Source: Chloranthus sessilifolius (Eukaryota > Streptophyta > Magnoliopsida > Chloranthales > Chloranthaceae). From it: a stretch of 64,000 nucleotides of DNA. Below, piece after piece: positions 1 through 10,286 of the stretch; the first letter of the stretch is position 1; the number at the start of each line of letters is the position of its first letter. Where the stretch lies: positions 12,862,088-12,926,087 of the forward strand of contig CM037593.1 of the NCBI GenBank assembly GCA_021018995.1, given 5' to 3'. Both the position numbers and the translations under genes were made by a program. The notes below the pieces were generated by a model, which did not search any database, was not told where the DNA came from, and saw nothing but the letters and a program-made list of their open reading frames with translations.

Positions 1-529
1 ATTATTCCTACGAGCAGAAAGATGTTATTAAGATCGCCGACTTCGGGTTCGCGAAGAAGGCGAATGAGGAGAGCGAAGATGGAAATTTTCTTGAGGGGCA
101 CGCCTCTATATGGCTACAGAATCTGTGGCCTTGAATAAATACAGTGCATTTTCTGATATATGGTCACTTGGGTGTGTTGTAGCTGAGATGGTGATGGGGA
201 AGCCGTTATGGAAGTTTGGAAAGGATACAAAGATAGGTGAACTTCTATTTCAGATTGGGCTTGGGAAGGAATTGCCAGAGGTTCCGAGTTATCGGATGGG
301 TGTCGGATTTCTTGAACAAATGTTTGCCGAGGGAACCTAGACAGAGATGGACAGCTGAGATTCTATTAAATCATTCCTTTATTAAAGAGGAAAATGAAGA
401 GGTTCTATCAAATATGGGAAGTATGCCAGGTATAGATGTTGATGATGCACGTCTAATGTCTACACCAGTGCTTTTAGTTTTCGTCCATTCGATTTATCAC
501 AAATATTGCCGATCTCAATAATCAACTAG
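1..529 (+). pseudogene. K1: MAPKKK17/18-like kinase pseudogene, C-terminal half
   Basis: Forward relative of the intact reverse-strand kinase K2. It starts at the window edge near the DFG region (KIADFG is readable) and runs through the activation segment, subdomain IX (SDIWSLGCVVAEMVMGKPLW), the C-lobe and the same tail as K2, ending with ILPISIIN and TAG at 527-529. It is broken. The segment corresponding to GTPLYMAPES is out of frame with the DFG part; the APE motif reads ATE; and a frameshift near 310-340 separates the C-lobe from the tail. The N-terminal half lies outside the window but can be seen in the duplicate at 48008-48206, where it is also degraded. No product is expected; a transcript could still form dsRNA with K2. 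Confidence 0.88.
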
Positions 530-1102
530 CGGCTTGATGGTCATTAGACATTTTTTTATTTTTTATTTTCTTTTATATATTTTTAAATTTTTATGTTTAG
601 AGAATCAATTTATTTATTATTTTGATGTGCCTAATTACATGTATATAATTTTTTCGAAAATTGAAAAATATGTTGTTTATTGATGGACAAGATGAACATA
701 AGTTGAATATGGTGGATGGTAAGATGAAGGGTTAATATTCTTTATAACAGCAAATTCATTTTTCAAGCATACAAAGAAATATGTTATTGTAAGACGATAA
801 TAGAGAATGTTTAGGGTTGTTTAGATATTAGATGTTTAAAGTGATAATTAACATATTAGCTGCATTTCCATTCTAATGGGGTATAATAATAATATTTAGT
901 TCACTTTCATAAAAAAAAAATACCAAACATAAATATTACAAAGAACTTGAATTAATACTCTGTTTTATGGATTTCTTTTAAATCTCTCGAGAAAAGGAAG
1001 AAAAAACATGAGTCAATATGGTGCTTGTTTACCAGTATTTATTAGTCAAGGGCTCATATTTTTTATAACTAATTGTAATTTGCTTTTTCAAAGTATTTAT
1101 TA
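530..1102. other. AT-rich 3' flank of kinase K1, no gene
   Basis: Very AT-rich sequence without a supportable ORF. Parts (about 540-1000) are recognisably related to the 3' flanks of kinase pseudogenes K3 (6581-7020) and K4 (39431-39860), so the duplicated unit included several hundred bases downstream of the kinase. Confidence 0.7.
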
Positions 1103-1195
1103 GAGTACACCTTATTTGATAATTATCACGCGGTGATATCTATTCCAATTGGTTTAGATAACTCAGGCGTGATACTTGTCAAATAAGGTGTACTC
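1103..1195. mobile_element. Small foldback MITE with TA duplication
   Basis: A 93-bp unit with imperfect terminal inverted repeats of about 30 bp starting GAGTACACCTTATTTGA at the left and ending in its reverse complement at the right, flanked by TA on both sides. A TA target site suggests a Stowaway-like (Tc1/mariner) MITE, but the termini are not the usual Stowaway consensus, so the family is open. The duplicate is at 49308-49400. Confidence 0.6.
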
Positions 1196-1480
1196 TAATA
1201 CTCTAATATTCCTTGTGAATCTAATTTGGACTTGAAATAGTGAAATATATCTTTGCATTACAACAATAATTGAGGATGGATAAGAAATACTTTGAAAACC
1301 CTAAACCCTTTCACGGCGTAAACAAACACTATATGGTCTGAACCCTAAACCCTTCCAACGATGGATTGCGCAATTTATATTGATCATAAATGTTTGCCGC
1401 ATGGCACAATGATAAATCACACTTTAATGGTATGAGATAAAAAGTGACACTTTAATAGATGGTGTTTAAATGTTTAAAAT
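1196..1480. repeat. End of dispersed repeat DR (left part), no gene
   Basis: AT-rich sequence. From about 1330 it resembles the left part of a composite dispersed repeat also seen at 37300-37640, 42570-42960 and 46750-47110, with the recurring phrase about 'cacactttaatggt...gagat'. No coding sequence seen. Confidence 0.45.
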
Positions 1481-1659
1481 GTGAAGATGGGATTTTCTTG
1501 AAGTGAATACAGTGCATCTTCGGATATATGGTCACTTGGGTGGTGTTTTGTAGCTGATATAGTGATGGGAAGCCGTTATGGAACGTTAGAAAGGATCAAC
1601 AGATAGGTGAACTTCTATTTCAGATTGGGTTTGGAAAGGAAGTGCCAGAGATTCCATGG
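1481..1659 (+). pseudogene. K1b: kinase shard inserted in a dispersed repeat
   Basis: About 180 bp matching the K2 coding region from the activation segment (GAAGATGG.ATTTTCTTGA) through subdomain IX to the codons for EIPW. It is frameshifted by small indels, and the activation-loop/APE codons are missing. It starts and stops abruptly: the right edge (CCATGG) passes directly into the 'caggcccaagctt' sequence of a dispersed repeat, so this looks like an illegitimate recombination join rather than a decayed full copy. The duplicate is at 49683-49861. Confidence 0.8.
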
Positions 1660-2221
1660 CAGGCCCAAGCTTTTTCATGGCAGGCCCAAGCTTTGAGGAT
1701 AAATGCGCTAGGCCCGAGCCCATTTATGTTCGGGAGTTTTATTTCAAACCCATATTGGAACCGAGCTGGACAGGATTCTAGCTGATCCTGGCCCATTAAA
1801 AACCCTACACAGAAATCTGGTCCCATCTTCTGGGTTTAGAAAGCGAACCACAAAAAAATTGGATAATTTAATTCTTTGGAACCTTTGTTGGCCCCCACCT
1901 CTTTATTGAAACCGTTACGACCTAGACCCCTTGAACACTATTGATTGCATATGATCAAATGGTGGAGGTCGTGTTTCATCCCGATCTTCCACACAATGGA
2001 TCTTGAGATCATGGCGCAATTATCAGATGATCGGTTTATGATTACACATGTCACAGATCCCAAAACATGCCCCTAAAATCACGTTTGAGTGTCATGCGTG
2101 CCATATGATTCAAGCGTTATTTTTTTGGGATATTTGATACAAGGAATAAAAAAATTGATCGACTGTTAGTTGCGCCTGATTTAAAAAATTGATCGACTGT
2201 TAGTTGCGCCTGATCTAGCAT
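1660..2221. repeat. Dispersed repeat DR, right part
   Basis: Related to 37670-38290 and 47130-47860 (phrases 'gaaccgagctggacag' and 'cacacaatggatcttga'). The order of sub-blocks is the same in each copy, and each copy lies just upstream of a kinase copy. Contains a short tandem duplication at 2149-2214 (a unit of about 33 bp around 'gatcgactgttagttgcg', two copies) and a 20-bp duplication around 1655-1695. No ORF with coding character. Confidence 0.65.
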
Positions 2222-2510
2222 TTGTTTGCGGTTATTACATGTTTTAGACTAAAATTTCCTTTTATAACGATATCAGACAACATTTTTATATAAAAGATAG
2301 CAACCAAAAAAAAAATATTTGTAATCGCTGAAGATGAAGAAATAGAAGAAATAAAATGGATACTTTACTGCTTCGACTCCATTATTAGGATAAAAAATGT
2401 AGAAGAATCATTTAATATATTCGTCGAGTACGTATCAGGAGGCACTCTTGTCAGCAAACTGAAGAATAGTAAATTTCTTTTAGAGTTTGATGTGGCAGCC
2501 AACTCAACTC
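2222..2510 (+). pseudogene. K5: kinase 5' flank plus internal kinase fragment
   Basis: From 2222 to about 2345 this is the kinase 5' flank shared with K3 and K4 (gttattacatgttt..., then ttgtaatcgctgaagat). Then a deletion joins the start region to the middle of the N-lobe: 2385-2505 translates as EESFNIFVEYVSGGTL and LKNSKF(L)LEFDVA, matching K2 residues 74-105. No P-loop, no catalytic loop and no long ORF. It points towards the convergent K2 gene. The duplicate is at 50422-50709. Confidence 0.78.
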
Positions 2511-2659
2511 ATGTTGTCTCAATTTCTCAATCAATAAAAAATGATATCTTTCCATTTCCACAAGAATTATATATAAGTAATTGGGTACATCGAAAAAAAA
2601 TGAAAGATTAATTCTCTATACAAAGAAACAAAAAAAAATGTCTAATGACCATCAAGGCA

Positions 2660-3625
2660 CTAGTTGACGATTGAGATCGGCAATATTTGTGATAAATCGA
2701 ACGGACGAAAGCTAAAAGCACTGGTTGGAGACATTAGACGTGTATCATCAACATCTAGATCTATATCTGACTTACTTCCCATATTTGATTGAACCTCTCC
2801 ATTTTCCTCTTTAATAAAGGGATGATTTAAGAGCATCTCAGCCGTCCATCTCTTTGTAGGTTCCCTCACCAAACATTTGTTCAAGAAATCCCACAACCCA
2901 TCCGACACCTCCCATGGAATCTCTGGCAATTCCTTCCCAAACCCAATCTGAAATAGAAGTTCACCTATCTCTGTATCCTTTCCAACGTTCCATAACGGCT
3001 TCCCCATCACCATCTCAGCTACAACACACCCAAGTGACCATATATCAGAAGATGCACTGAATTCACTCGATGACACAGATTCTGGAGCCATGTATAGAGG
3101 TGTGCCCCTCAAGAAAATCCCATCTTCAGTCTCCTCGTCGGCCTTCTTCGCCAACCCGAAGTCGGCGATTTTAATAACATCTTTCTGCTCGTAGGAATTG
3201 AAATCCCAAGGAGAACAAACAAGGATGTTTTCAGGCTTAATATCGCAGTGCACGTAACCCTTGTTATGGATGTATCGTAGGCCTCGTAAAATCGACGTTG
3301 AGTAGCGTTTCACATCAAACTCTAACATGCGACATTTGCTCTTCTTCAGTAAGCCGGCGAGAGTGCCTCCAGAGACGTATTCGACGAACATATTGTATGA
3401 TTCTTCACCGTTTTCTGCCGTAATATCAGAGCCGAAGTAATGAAGTATTTGGGGGCAGTTGTTGAAAATTTTCATAATCTTCGACTCATTCTGTAGAGAA
3501 GAAGAGTGAGAGAGAGGTGCAGACTTAACTGCCATTAACGGCGGATACACGCCTGGTTTAGGTGCAGCCAAATTCACACTACCAAAGCTTCCTTTACCCA
3601 ATAATTCTCCTCTAAACCACTCCAT
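2660..3625 (-). CDS. K2: MAPKKK17/18/20-like Ser/Thr protein kinase, intact, intronless
   Basis: A 321-residue single-exon kinase, about the size of the short plant MEKK-type MAPKKKs (MAPKKK13-21 group), which phosphorylate MAP2Ks in stress/ABA signalling; that role is inferred from family. All catalytic elements are visible: glycine loop GKGSFGSV (10-17), AVK lysine K34, probable alpha-C Glu E47, catalytic loop HCDIKPEN (126-133; D128, K130, N133; Cys in place of the HRD Arg, usual in this group), DFG 155-157, GTPLYMAPES (174-183), DIWSLGC (194-200). A short acidic tail follows residue 272. The start is the only upstream ATG in frame and gives the conserved MEW opening. It is the only undamaged member of at least eleven kinase copies in the window. 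K5 converges on its 3' end; K3 diverges from its promoter side. Confidence 0.93.
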   Translation of the reverse strand: MEWFRGELLGKGSFGSVNLAAPKPGVYPPLMAVKSAPLSHSSSLQNESKIMKIFNNCPQILHYFGSDITAENGEESYNMFVEYVSGGTLAGLLKKSKCRMLEFDVKRYSTSILRGLRYIHNKGYVHCDIKPENILVCSPWDFNSYEQKDVIKIADFGLAKKADEETEDGIFLRGTPLYMAPESVSSSEFSASSDIWSLGCVVAEMVMGKPLWNVGKDTEIGELLFQIGFGKELPEIPWEVSDGLWDFLNKCLVREPTKRWTAEMLLNHPFIKEENGEVQSNMGSKSDIDLDVDDTRLMSPTSAFSFRPFDLSQILPISIVN

Positions 3626-3965
3626 TTTTTCTATTTCTTAATCTTGGGATTACAAATATTTTAAAACCTTTTCAGTTATGATCGTTTTATAATAAAATGT
3701 GTCTGCTATATAGAAAACACGGTTTAAAACTAATTTAAGCGTATCTTAGAGTCTAAGTAGAAGTCGTTAAAAAAGAGGTTTCTATTTATAACATCTTAGA
3801 GTCTACGTGGAAGATCTTAAAATAAGAAACTTTCACTACAAAGTGGTTAAAATAAGAAAGTCTCGCTACAAAGTGGGCAATTAGCCAATAGCGACACCTC
3901 CTTCCATTTCGGGAACCCACCCCAAAACTCTCTTAGGTTCCTTCCATTCTGGGAATCGCACTACA
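3626..3965 (-). promoter_or_regulatory. Putative promoter region of kinase K2
   Basis: About 340 bp of AT-rich sequence between the K2 start codon and the TIR element. A good TATA-type motif, CTATATAG on the reverse strand, is at 3706-3713, about 80 bp before the ATG, leaving room for a 5' leader of about 50 nt. A repeated phrase ('cttagagtctaagtagaag' / 'cttagagtctacgtggaag') occurs at 3745-3775 and 3803-3825. Functional promoter status is inference. Confidence 0.4.
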
Positions 3966-3974
3966 AAAAAATAT

Positions 3975-5148
3975 GGGAAATTTACTTAACCGGCCCTGTC
4001 AGATACACGTTTTACGTTTAGAGGCCCTGTATTTTCACTTTTACCCAAACCGATCAGCTTTTAGCCAAGCCATTTTCAGCTAGCACATAAAGTCCGAAAT
4101 ACCCTTCTTACACTTTTTTTCGTTTCTACATGATTTAAAATTTTAAATATTTATATTTTTCTATATTTACGCAATGTAAAAATCGGATCTATGCCGTCTG
4201 ATTTGAAAGCCACATAATAAAATAGATGGCGCCAAAGATAGACATGAAAAAAGGCAATATCGCCTCTTTAAAAAAAAAAAAATTAACAATCTATGGCGAC
4301 TCGTTACACAATTGGTATCGATCATTTTAAGAGTCGTCATCGACTCTGTACAGAGTCGCCATCGATTATATATAAAAAAAAAAATTATATAAATTTTTTT
4401 TTTTTTTTTTATATAATCGATGACGACTCTGTACCCAGTCGCCATCGACTCTGTACAAAGTCAATGGCGACTTTGTATAGAGTCGATGGCGACTCTTAAA
4501 ATGGTCGGTATCAACTGTGTACAGAGTCGATATCGCCTTTTTTTCATATCTATCTTTGGCACTATCGACTTTATATTATGGCCTTCAAATCGGATTTTAT
4601 AGATTTCGCTTCATTGTAAATATAGAAAAATGCAAATATTTAAAATTTTAAATTATATAGGCGTATTCTCTTCTTCCTCATTCTAATCTGCTACAGTCTT
4701 TGATCAAAAAGGAATATCTGGGTCGATCCAAATAGTAGATCGGTATAATTTGGATCGGAATAGATCTCGTTTCACATCGCGTAAATATAGAAAAATGCAA
4801 ATATTTAAAATTTTAAATTATATAGGTGTATCCTCTTCTTCGTCATTCTAATCTGCTACAGTCTCTGACGAAAAAGGTGTATTTGGGTCGATCCAAATAA
4901 CAGATCGGAATAGTTTGGATTGAGGAAAAGACGCCGTCACCTTCGCCACCTTTGACTTTTAAAAACTCTACTAGATTAAAATAAGAAAGAAGATGATGTT
5001 TTTGTGCATTAAAGAAAGGGGGTAATTTGGACTTTTTGTTATCCTTAGAGTCGGCTAGGCTAAAAGCTGGTCGATTTGGATAAAGGTGAAAATACAGGGC
5101 CTCTGATGTAAAAGGTGTATCTGACAGGGCCGATAAGGTAAATTTCCC
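3975..5148. mobile_element. Mutator-like (MULE) non-autonomous element with long TIRs and 9-bp TSD
   Basis: 1174-bp element with imperfect terminal inverted repeats of about 100 bp (left 3975-4075, starting GGGAAATTTAC; right 5048-5148, ending in the reverse complement GTAAATTTCCC). It is flanked by an exact 9-bp direct repeat AAAAAATAT (3966-3974 and 5149-5157). Long TIRs with a 9-bp target duplication are the hallmark of Mutator-like elements. There is no transposase ORF, so it is non-autonomous. The interior has a dense cluster of GAGTCG/CGACTC inverted and direct repeats (4290-4540), a perfect hairpin (4361-4421), and two copies of an approximately 90-bp direct repeat (about 4615-4700 and 4785-4880). 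Duplicate at 52173-53339. Confidence 0.88.
4290..4545. repeat. GAGTCG inverted/direct repeat cluster with large AT hairpin
   Basis: Within the MULE, the words 'gagtcgccatcgactctg' and 'gagtcgatggcgactc' recur on both strands about eight times. The centre (4361-4421) is a hairpin whose arms read atcgattatata...tatataatcgat around A- and T-runs, extended outward by gagtcg.../...cgactc. In copy B this stretch (about 52488-52740) is altered in a patch at 52617-52730, more than the surrounding element. Confidence 0.75.
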
Positions 5149-5189
5149 AAAAAATATAAGATACGCCGGCGGTTGAAATTAAGGTCCCA

Positions 5190-5528
5190 GCTGCATGTTT
5201 TCGGTTATTACATGTTTACACTAAACTTTCCAATTATAGTATCGTCTACTTCTACTTCTACTTAAACAGGTGGATCGCTTACACTAAACTCGGCTCATTT
5301 TAGCAATCTACCAGCTGCTTTCGGTTATTACATGTTTACACTAAAATTTTCTTTTATAATATAACTAAACTTTCTAGAGAACATTTTTATACTTCTACTT
5401 AGAGTCCAAGATAGCCTCAAAACACTTAAATTAGTTTCACAATTTGCCTTAGAGACCATTTTTATATAAACAGATAAATAAGAACAGTATTTGTAATCGC
5501 TGAAGATTAAGAAATAGAAAAAATAAAA
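5190..5528 (+). promoter_or_regulatory. Shared kinase 5' flank upstream of pseudogene K3
   Basis: About 340 bp that recurs ahead of K4 (38400-38719), K5 (2222-2345) and, shortened, the copy-B K1 (47900-48005). It contains two copies of 'ggttattacatgtttacactaaa' at about 5203 and 5325, a CT-rich 'cttctacttctacttctac' run and ttgtaatcgctgaagat just before the former start codon. Being kept by every forward kinase copy, it is probably the ancestral promoter/5' leader; that is inference. The intact K2 shares only the last 30-40 bp. Confidence 0.5.
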
Positions 5529-6580
5529 TAGAGCGGCATAGAGGAGAGTTATTGGGTAAAGGAAGCTTTGGTAGTGTGAATTTGGCTGCACTTAAACCAG
5601 GTGTGTATCCTCCGTTAATGGCAGTTAAGTCTGCACCTCTCTCATCCATAACAAGTGAAGAAGGCGGATGAGGAGATGGAATTTTCTTGAGGGCACACCT
5701 CTATACATGGCTCTGAGAATCGTGGCACAGCGAATACAATGCATCTTTTGATATATGGTCACTTGGGTGTGTTGTAGTTGAGATGATGGAATCTAAATGG
5801 ATCTAACGATCCGACCATCCAAAATTAAGCCTAAAGATCTAGGCGCACGATCAATAAAAAATAATAAATATATAGTCTATAAATATGCACCTTGAGCATT
5901 AGCCATTGATGGTTGCCGATCCTCAACGATCTTCTCGCTCAATATCTCCTAGCACAATGGGATGCTCTCGCCAATAGGGAGGATTGAATTATGTCGAGCT
6001 ATCGTTGGGACCAAGCACCCCTTATATTTATAGCCAAAGAGTCCTATCCCATTAAGGACTGAAATTGCTAATTATAGTGTGATTAGAAATCACAATCATA
6101 CTTTAACTGAAAGACTCAATAAGCAGTTGCCTATTCTCTTCAAACTCACCAGAATAGCAATTGTACATCTTAAGGTTGATCTTATACCATTCACCGGTCA
6201 ACGGGTTTGACCATAGTGATGGCCACCAAAATAGGAATTTCTAACATGAGATGGTGATGGGAAGCCGTTATGGAAGGTTGGAAAGGATACAGAGATAGGT
6301 GAACTTCTATTTCAGATTGGGTTTGGGAGGAATTGCCAGAGGTTCATAGGAGTTGTCGGATGGGTTATGGGGTTTCTTGAACAAATGTTTGGTGAGGGAA
6401 CCTACGTAGATGGACGGCTGAGATACTCTTAAATCATCCTTTTATTAAAGAGGAAAATGGAGAGGTTCTAGTACGTCAGATATAGATGTTGATGATGCAC
6501 GTCTAATGTCTCCAACGAGTGCTTTTAGTTTTCGTGTGTTCGATTTATCACAAATATTGCCGATCTCAATAGTCAACTAG
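5529..6580 (+). pseudogene. K3: kinase pseudogene split by a solo copia LTR
   Basis: Begins with the degraded start (ATGGAGTGG of K2 is AATAGAGCGG here), then the codons for GELLGKGSFGSVNLAALKPG and MAVKSAPLS. It then jumps by a large internal deletion to the activation segment (GIFL.AHLYMA) and subdomain IX, where a solo LTR (5784-6246) sits in the codons for VVEMVMG. After the LTR the C-lobe and tail continue with frameshifts to TAG at 6578-6580. The catalytic loop is entirely missing. The stretch 5700-5740 differs from copy B in a patch that removes CAG/CTG words. Duplicate at 53720-54767; the same deletion-free region in K4 shows K3 lost more of its N-lobe. Confidence 0.88.
5784..6246 (-). 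mobile_element. Solo LTR of the Ty1/copia family (LTR-5) in K3
   Basis: Reverse complement of the copia 3' LTR at 35055-35526 (begins TGATGGAATCTAAATGG, ends TTCTAACA). Flanked by the 5-bp direct repeat TGAGA (5779-5783 and 6247-6251). K4 at 39093-39110 shows the uninterrupted target (gttgagatggtgatggg), proving an insertion followed by LTR-LTR recombination. 463 bp. Duplicate at 53977-54431. Confidence 0.95.
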
Positions 6581-7360
6581 CGGCTTGATGGTAGACATTT
6601 TTTTTTATTTCTATGTAAAGAGAATCAATTTATTTTTTTTGATGTATAAAATTACTTATATATAATTCCTGCGAAAATTGAAAGATATCTTTGTTTAGTT
6701 GTTTATTGTTTGAGAAAATGAACATGAGTTGAATAAGGTGCATGATAAGATGAAGGGTTCATATTTTTTAGAATCCCAAATTATTTTTTCAAGTATACAA
6801 AGTAAATATTATTGTAAGAGGGACATAGAGAATCATTAGGATTGTTTAGATGTTTAAAGTGATAATTTGCTTGAAAAATAATTGTATCAAACTGCATTTC
6901 CATTCTAATCGAGTGGATAATAATGATATTTAATTAGTTCACTTTTATCAAAAAAAATAAAATAAATACTAAACATCAATATTACGAAAAAAGTAGAATT
7001 AATATACAATCTTCAGGTTATTTAAATATTTAGAGTACGTTCACTTAGGCGCAAAGGGGATTTATTGGGGAAAATGGTTTTTTACCCAAATTCTGTTTTC
7101 AGTCCCGTTCCTCCCATAGTAAAATGTGAAGTTTTATTGCAGTAAATGGTACACTATGTTCGCAACCATTTAAAAAAAAAAAAAAGAGAGTTGCAACTCC
7201 CCGATAGCTATTAACCAAAAAAAAAAAATCTTGGGAGCATCAGTTTTTTACATAAAATACTCTAGATGGTAGTCTTTTTCTTTTTCTTTTTTTTTGTAGT
7301 GGCGGGAATTTCGCCGCTAGACCTCCCATGAACGCTATCGAAATACACGAGGTTATTCTT
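6581..7360. other. Kinase K3 3' flank, low-complexity, no gene
   Basis: AT-rich sequence parallel to 39431-40205. Contains A- and T-runs (7173-7186, 7218-7229, 7275-7305). The end 'tttttttttgtagtg' at 7290-7304 resembles the terminus of a CACTA transposon but has no convincing partner with matching target duplication. No ORF supportable. Confidence 0.6.
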
Positions 7361-8734
7361 TGTGACGACCCGACTTTTCCAATCCTCTCTCAAGATAGGA
7401 AAGATCATTCATCAACTTATGGGTTTCTACTAAGCCATATCTCAAATAGAAGCCAGCAGCATAAACATAGGTCAAAAAAATATAAACATAGGTCAAAAGC
7501 AAGGACAAAAGTTCATACAAAATAATATATATCACCCTGAGGAACCAGGAGGAACCACTGGTGATGGCCAATCCAACACCTAAAATAGTGGTTCCTAATG
7601 ATGGTTCCTCAAGTGATATCCAAAAAGACAAAATAATGGCCTAGGGCCCAAAATTTAATGAATTATTCTAAACAACAGGCTATAAAAGCCCAAATTCGAC
7701 CCTCAATTTTCAATTCGATGGTCGAATTCCAAATTTGACCCTCGAATTGAAATTCGACCATCGAATTTCTCCTGGTCTGTGTTTGTTTAAAATGGATTCT
7801 TCTGACCTGTTTGCTCATTCAACCACAGTTTGTTTATCTTCACATCATTCACCATAATTCTTGTAATAACCCGTAAAATTAGACCCGAACTCAACTCACC
7901 TCGTGTGTGTGGTCGACACGAAAACCGATGTCATCATAAATTTTTATATAATAATAAATATTTAAATAATATTAGGATAACTTTGTGCGGACGAATTATG
8001 GTTTAAATGTGTGTTTGGGCCTTTAGTGTGAAAGCCATGCACCGACTTACCGTGTGCCGCTCCACACCGAAACCAAACTCTATTTCAAGTGGATAAGCCT
8101 AACACACTTTTGCAGTGTTATTGCTTCGCATCGAAACGAAGCCCTTTAGCTAATTAAAAGACAAAGCTTCTCAAAGAAGCTTCACCCGGTTGCAAAGCTT
8201 TGGAGTTTGGATTTTTAGAGAGAAAAAGAAGAGAAAACTTCCGCCCTTCTTGAGATTTCGACGATGAGATCGTGATCGCGCCGCAATATTTGCATTATTC
8301 ATGAAGAACTCGATGCCAATCAACGCTTGAATCCCGCATTTGGTGAATTTCGATCGTTCAAACCCCATTTCCTTAGAAACCCCATTTTTCAAGAAACGCT
8401 CCACCTCGTGATCGCTAATCAAGCGTTGAAGAGGTTAAGATCGATGCGTGGATCATTGACGACTTCATCTTGAATTCGTGGTGATCAATCGTGGTGAAAT
8501 CGCAGTAGAAATTCGTAAGATTCGTTTCAAAACCCTTTTGGACAACGATCCTTAAAGGAGCGAAATCGATCGAAGAAAGGTTAGTTTTTATTTGATTTTA
8601 ATGGTTTAGATTATAGAATAAATCATTGTTTTAGTTTAGTGTGGATGTGTGTGTGATTTGATGAAGATCGTAGAAGATTTGGATGAAAATAGCGTAAAAA
8701 TGACAAAACCTTATGGCTGTGCATTTCTGAAAGT

Positions 8735-9003
8735 TTTGATCGATCAATTGGGTGATTGATCGATCAAAATTGGATATTTATCGATCAAATTTGGTATTGA
8801 TCGACCAATGTAAGTGATTGATCGATCAAATTATATATACAATTAGAAAAATAGCAAGTTTGGTTGCTGGAAGTTCATTCCCGACAGCATTGATCGATCA
8901 ATGGGAAGATTGATCGATCAATGTAATGTGTTGATCGATCAATGGTGAAATTGATCGATCAATGTGATGGTTGATCGATCAATGGTGAAATTGATCGATC
9001 AAT
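8735..9003. repeat. Array of the palindrome ATTGATCGATCAAT in LTR-2
   Basis: Eleven copies of the core TTGATCGATCAA (two with one substitution or a missing base) with irregular spacers of roughly 5-60 bp. Every unit is its own reverse complement. A similar array of about fourteen copies lies in the related but diverged LTR-3 (13829-14208), so the motif has been retained or re-amplified in both LTR families. Duplicates at 56931-57200 and 61958-62337. Confidence 0.9.
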
Positions 9004-9566
9004 TTGACTTTGTCGATACTGCTTCAGTGTTTTGGCCATAACTTTTTACTTCGAACTCCGATTTATGCGATTCTTACGGCATTGGAAAGAGGATAACTAA
9101 ATCTACAACTTTTATGAACTAACTAACTGATTAGTAAATTTTTTTGATGATCAAAATTGATTTGGAAGTTTGGCCAAGTTCTAAGTTAGCACGTTTTGAC
9201 TGAAGTATCGATATAGCTTCGGTATTTTGGCCATAACTCTGTCCCGAACTCCGATTGACGCGATTCTTGATGCGTTGGAAAGTGTACGACGAGATCTAAC
9301 TCGTTTATGAATTAACTAATTCTTTAATCAAATGTTTTGAGTATCAAAATAAAGTGGGAAGTTGGGTTAAGTTTCAAGTCAACACGAAATTATCCATTTC
9401 TGTCTCGGTTTTGAGAAAACACTTAAATACGTCAATATTATTAATAATTAGGATCAATTTTTATACATCATTATGTGTGTGATGTAGACTAAGAGTGGAG
9501 GCCGTGGATAAGAACTTTTGGACTGCTTTAGAACGGCGTTGGAATTGCTTGGAAAGATCTGTTAAG

Positions 9567-10286
9567 GTAGGGAAAATTCAACTTAAAATGCATCTAATTT
9601 TAACTGCATGATATCTTAACATTTGTATTTTGGCTCTGGTTTTAAAAAGCATGTCTGCATATACATCAAGCTCAGTGAAACTCTGATTCTTGTATTCTGA
9701 TACCTACATATCTGATTCATGTATTCTGATGCCTGTTTCTGCTTTCTGCCATTTGCTCTGATATCTGATTCTTGAGGTCATATGTGTGTATTTGATTTTA
9801 AGTTTGAATTCAGACGATCCCCACCGACTCGGCGGTATATCCGTGACTGGCACAATTGTGCATCTGCTTTGAAAATTATCGGCACAATTGCGCTCCTTAG
9901 ATGAGGCATTGTTGCATTTCCTGAAATTGTTCATTGAACGACGATTGGTTGGGATTTCCTATCGGCACACATCTGACTACTACGTGCTATATATTCATGG
10001 GAGTTACTTAAGTTAGAGATATGCATGATTTAAGTCACTAATTATATTACACATAGCATCTGTTCTGACTACTCTGAAAGTACATCTGTCTGACATTTTG
10101 TATCTGTTTTGTTCGTTTTAAAATTCAGCATCTGTTATATGAAAATCTTTATCTGCAATAATTGAATTTATCATCTGTTCTGCATAATGTTCTGGAAGTC
10201 ATGTTTTATGAAATTGATGCAAATTAATTGAAATTCTTCTACTGTGCTTAGATGGTTAGCTCACCCTGTATATAAATATATTTTAG
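9567..10286 (+). other. Intron-like segment inside LTR-2
   Basis: Donor GTTAAG|GTAGGG at 9566/9567 and acceptor ATATTTTAG|GTTCTGAG at 10286/10287, enclosing 720 bp of AT/TCTG-rich sequence. Both junction words recur at equivalent places in LTR-3 (reverse strand, intron 13056-13661, 606 bp) and in the chromovirus LTR (reverse strand, about 18861-19552, 692 bp). The phrase TAGCTCACCCT stands 15-20 bp before each acceptor. Splicing is not demonstrated. Confidence 0.5.

Noticed and set aside
4167-4602. Short open frames in the MULE interior
   Set aside because: Made from A/T runs and GAGTCG repeats on both strands; no coding signal.
3957-7304. CACTACAAAAA at 3959 and tttttgtagtg at 7304 as ends of one CACTA transposon carrying K3
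   Set aside because: The 3-bp target duplication does not match (TCG against GCC/GCG), copy C has the right end without a left end, and there are no subterminal repeats.
8735-9003. Regularly recurring palindrome resembling a CRISPR array
   Set aside because: Units are only 12-14 bp, spacers vary widely and are themselves similar, there are no cas genes, and the array lies inside a plant LTR.
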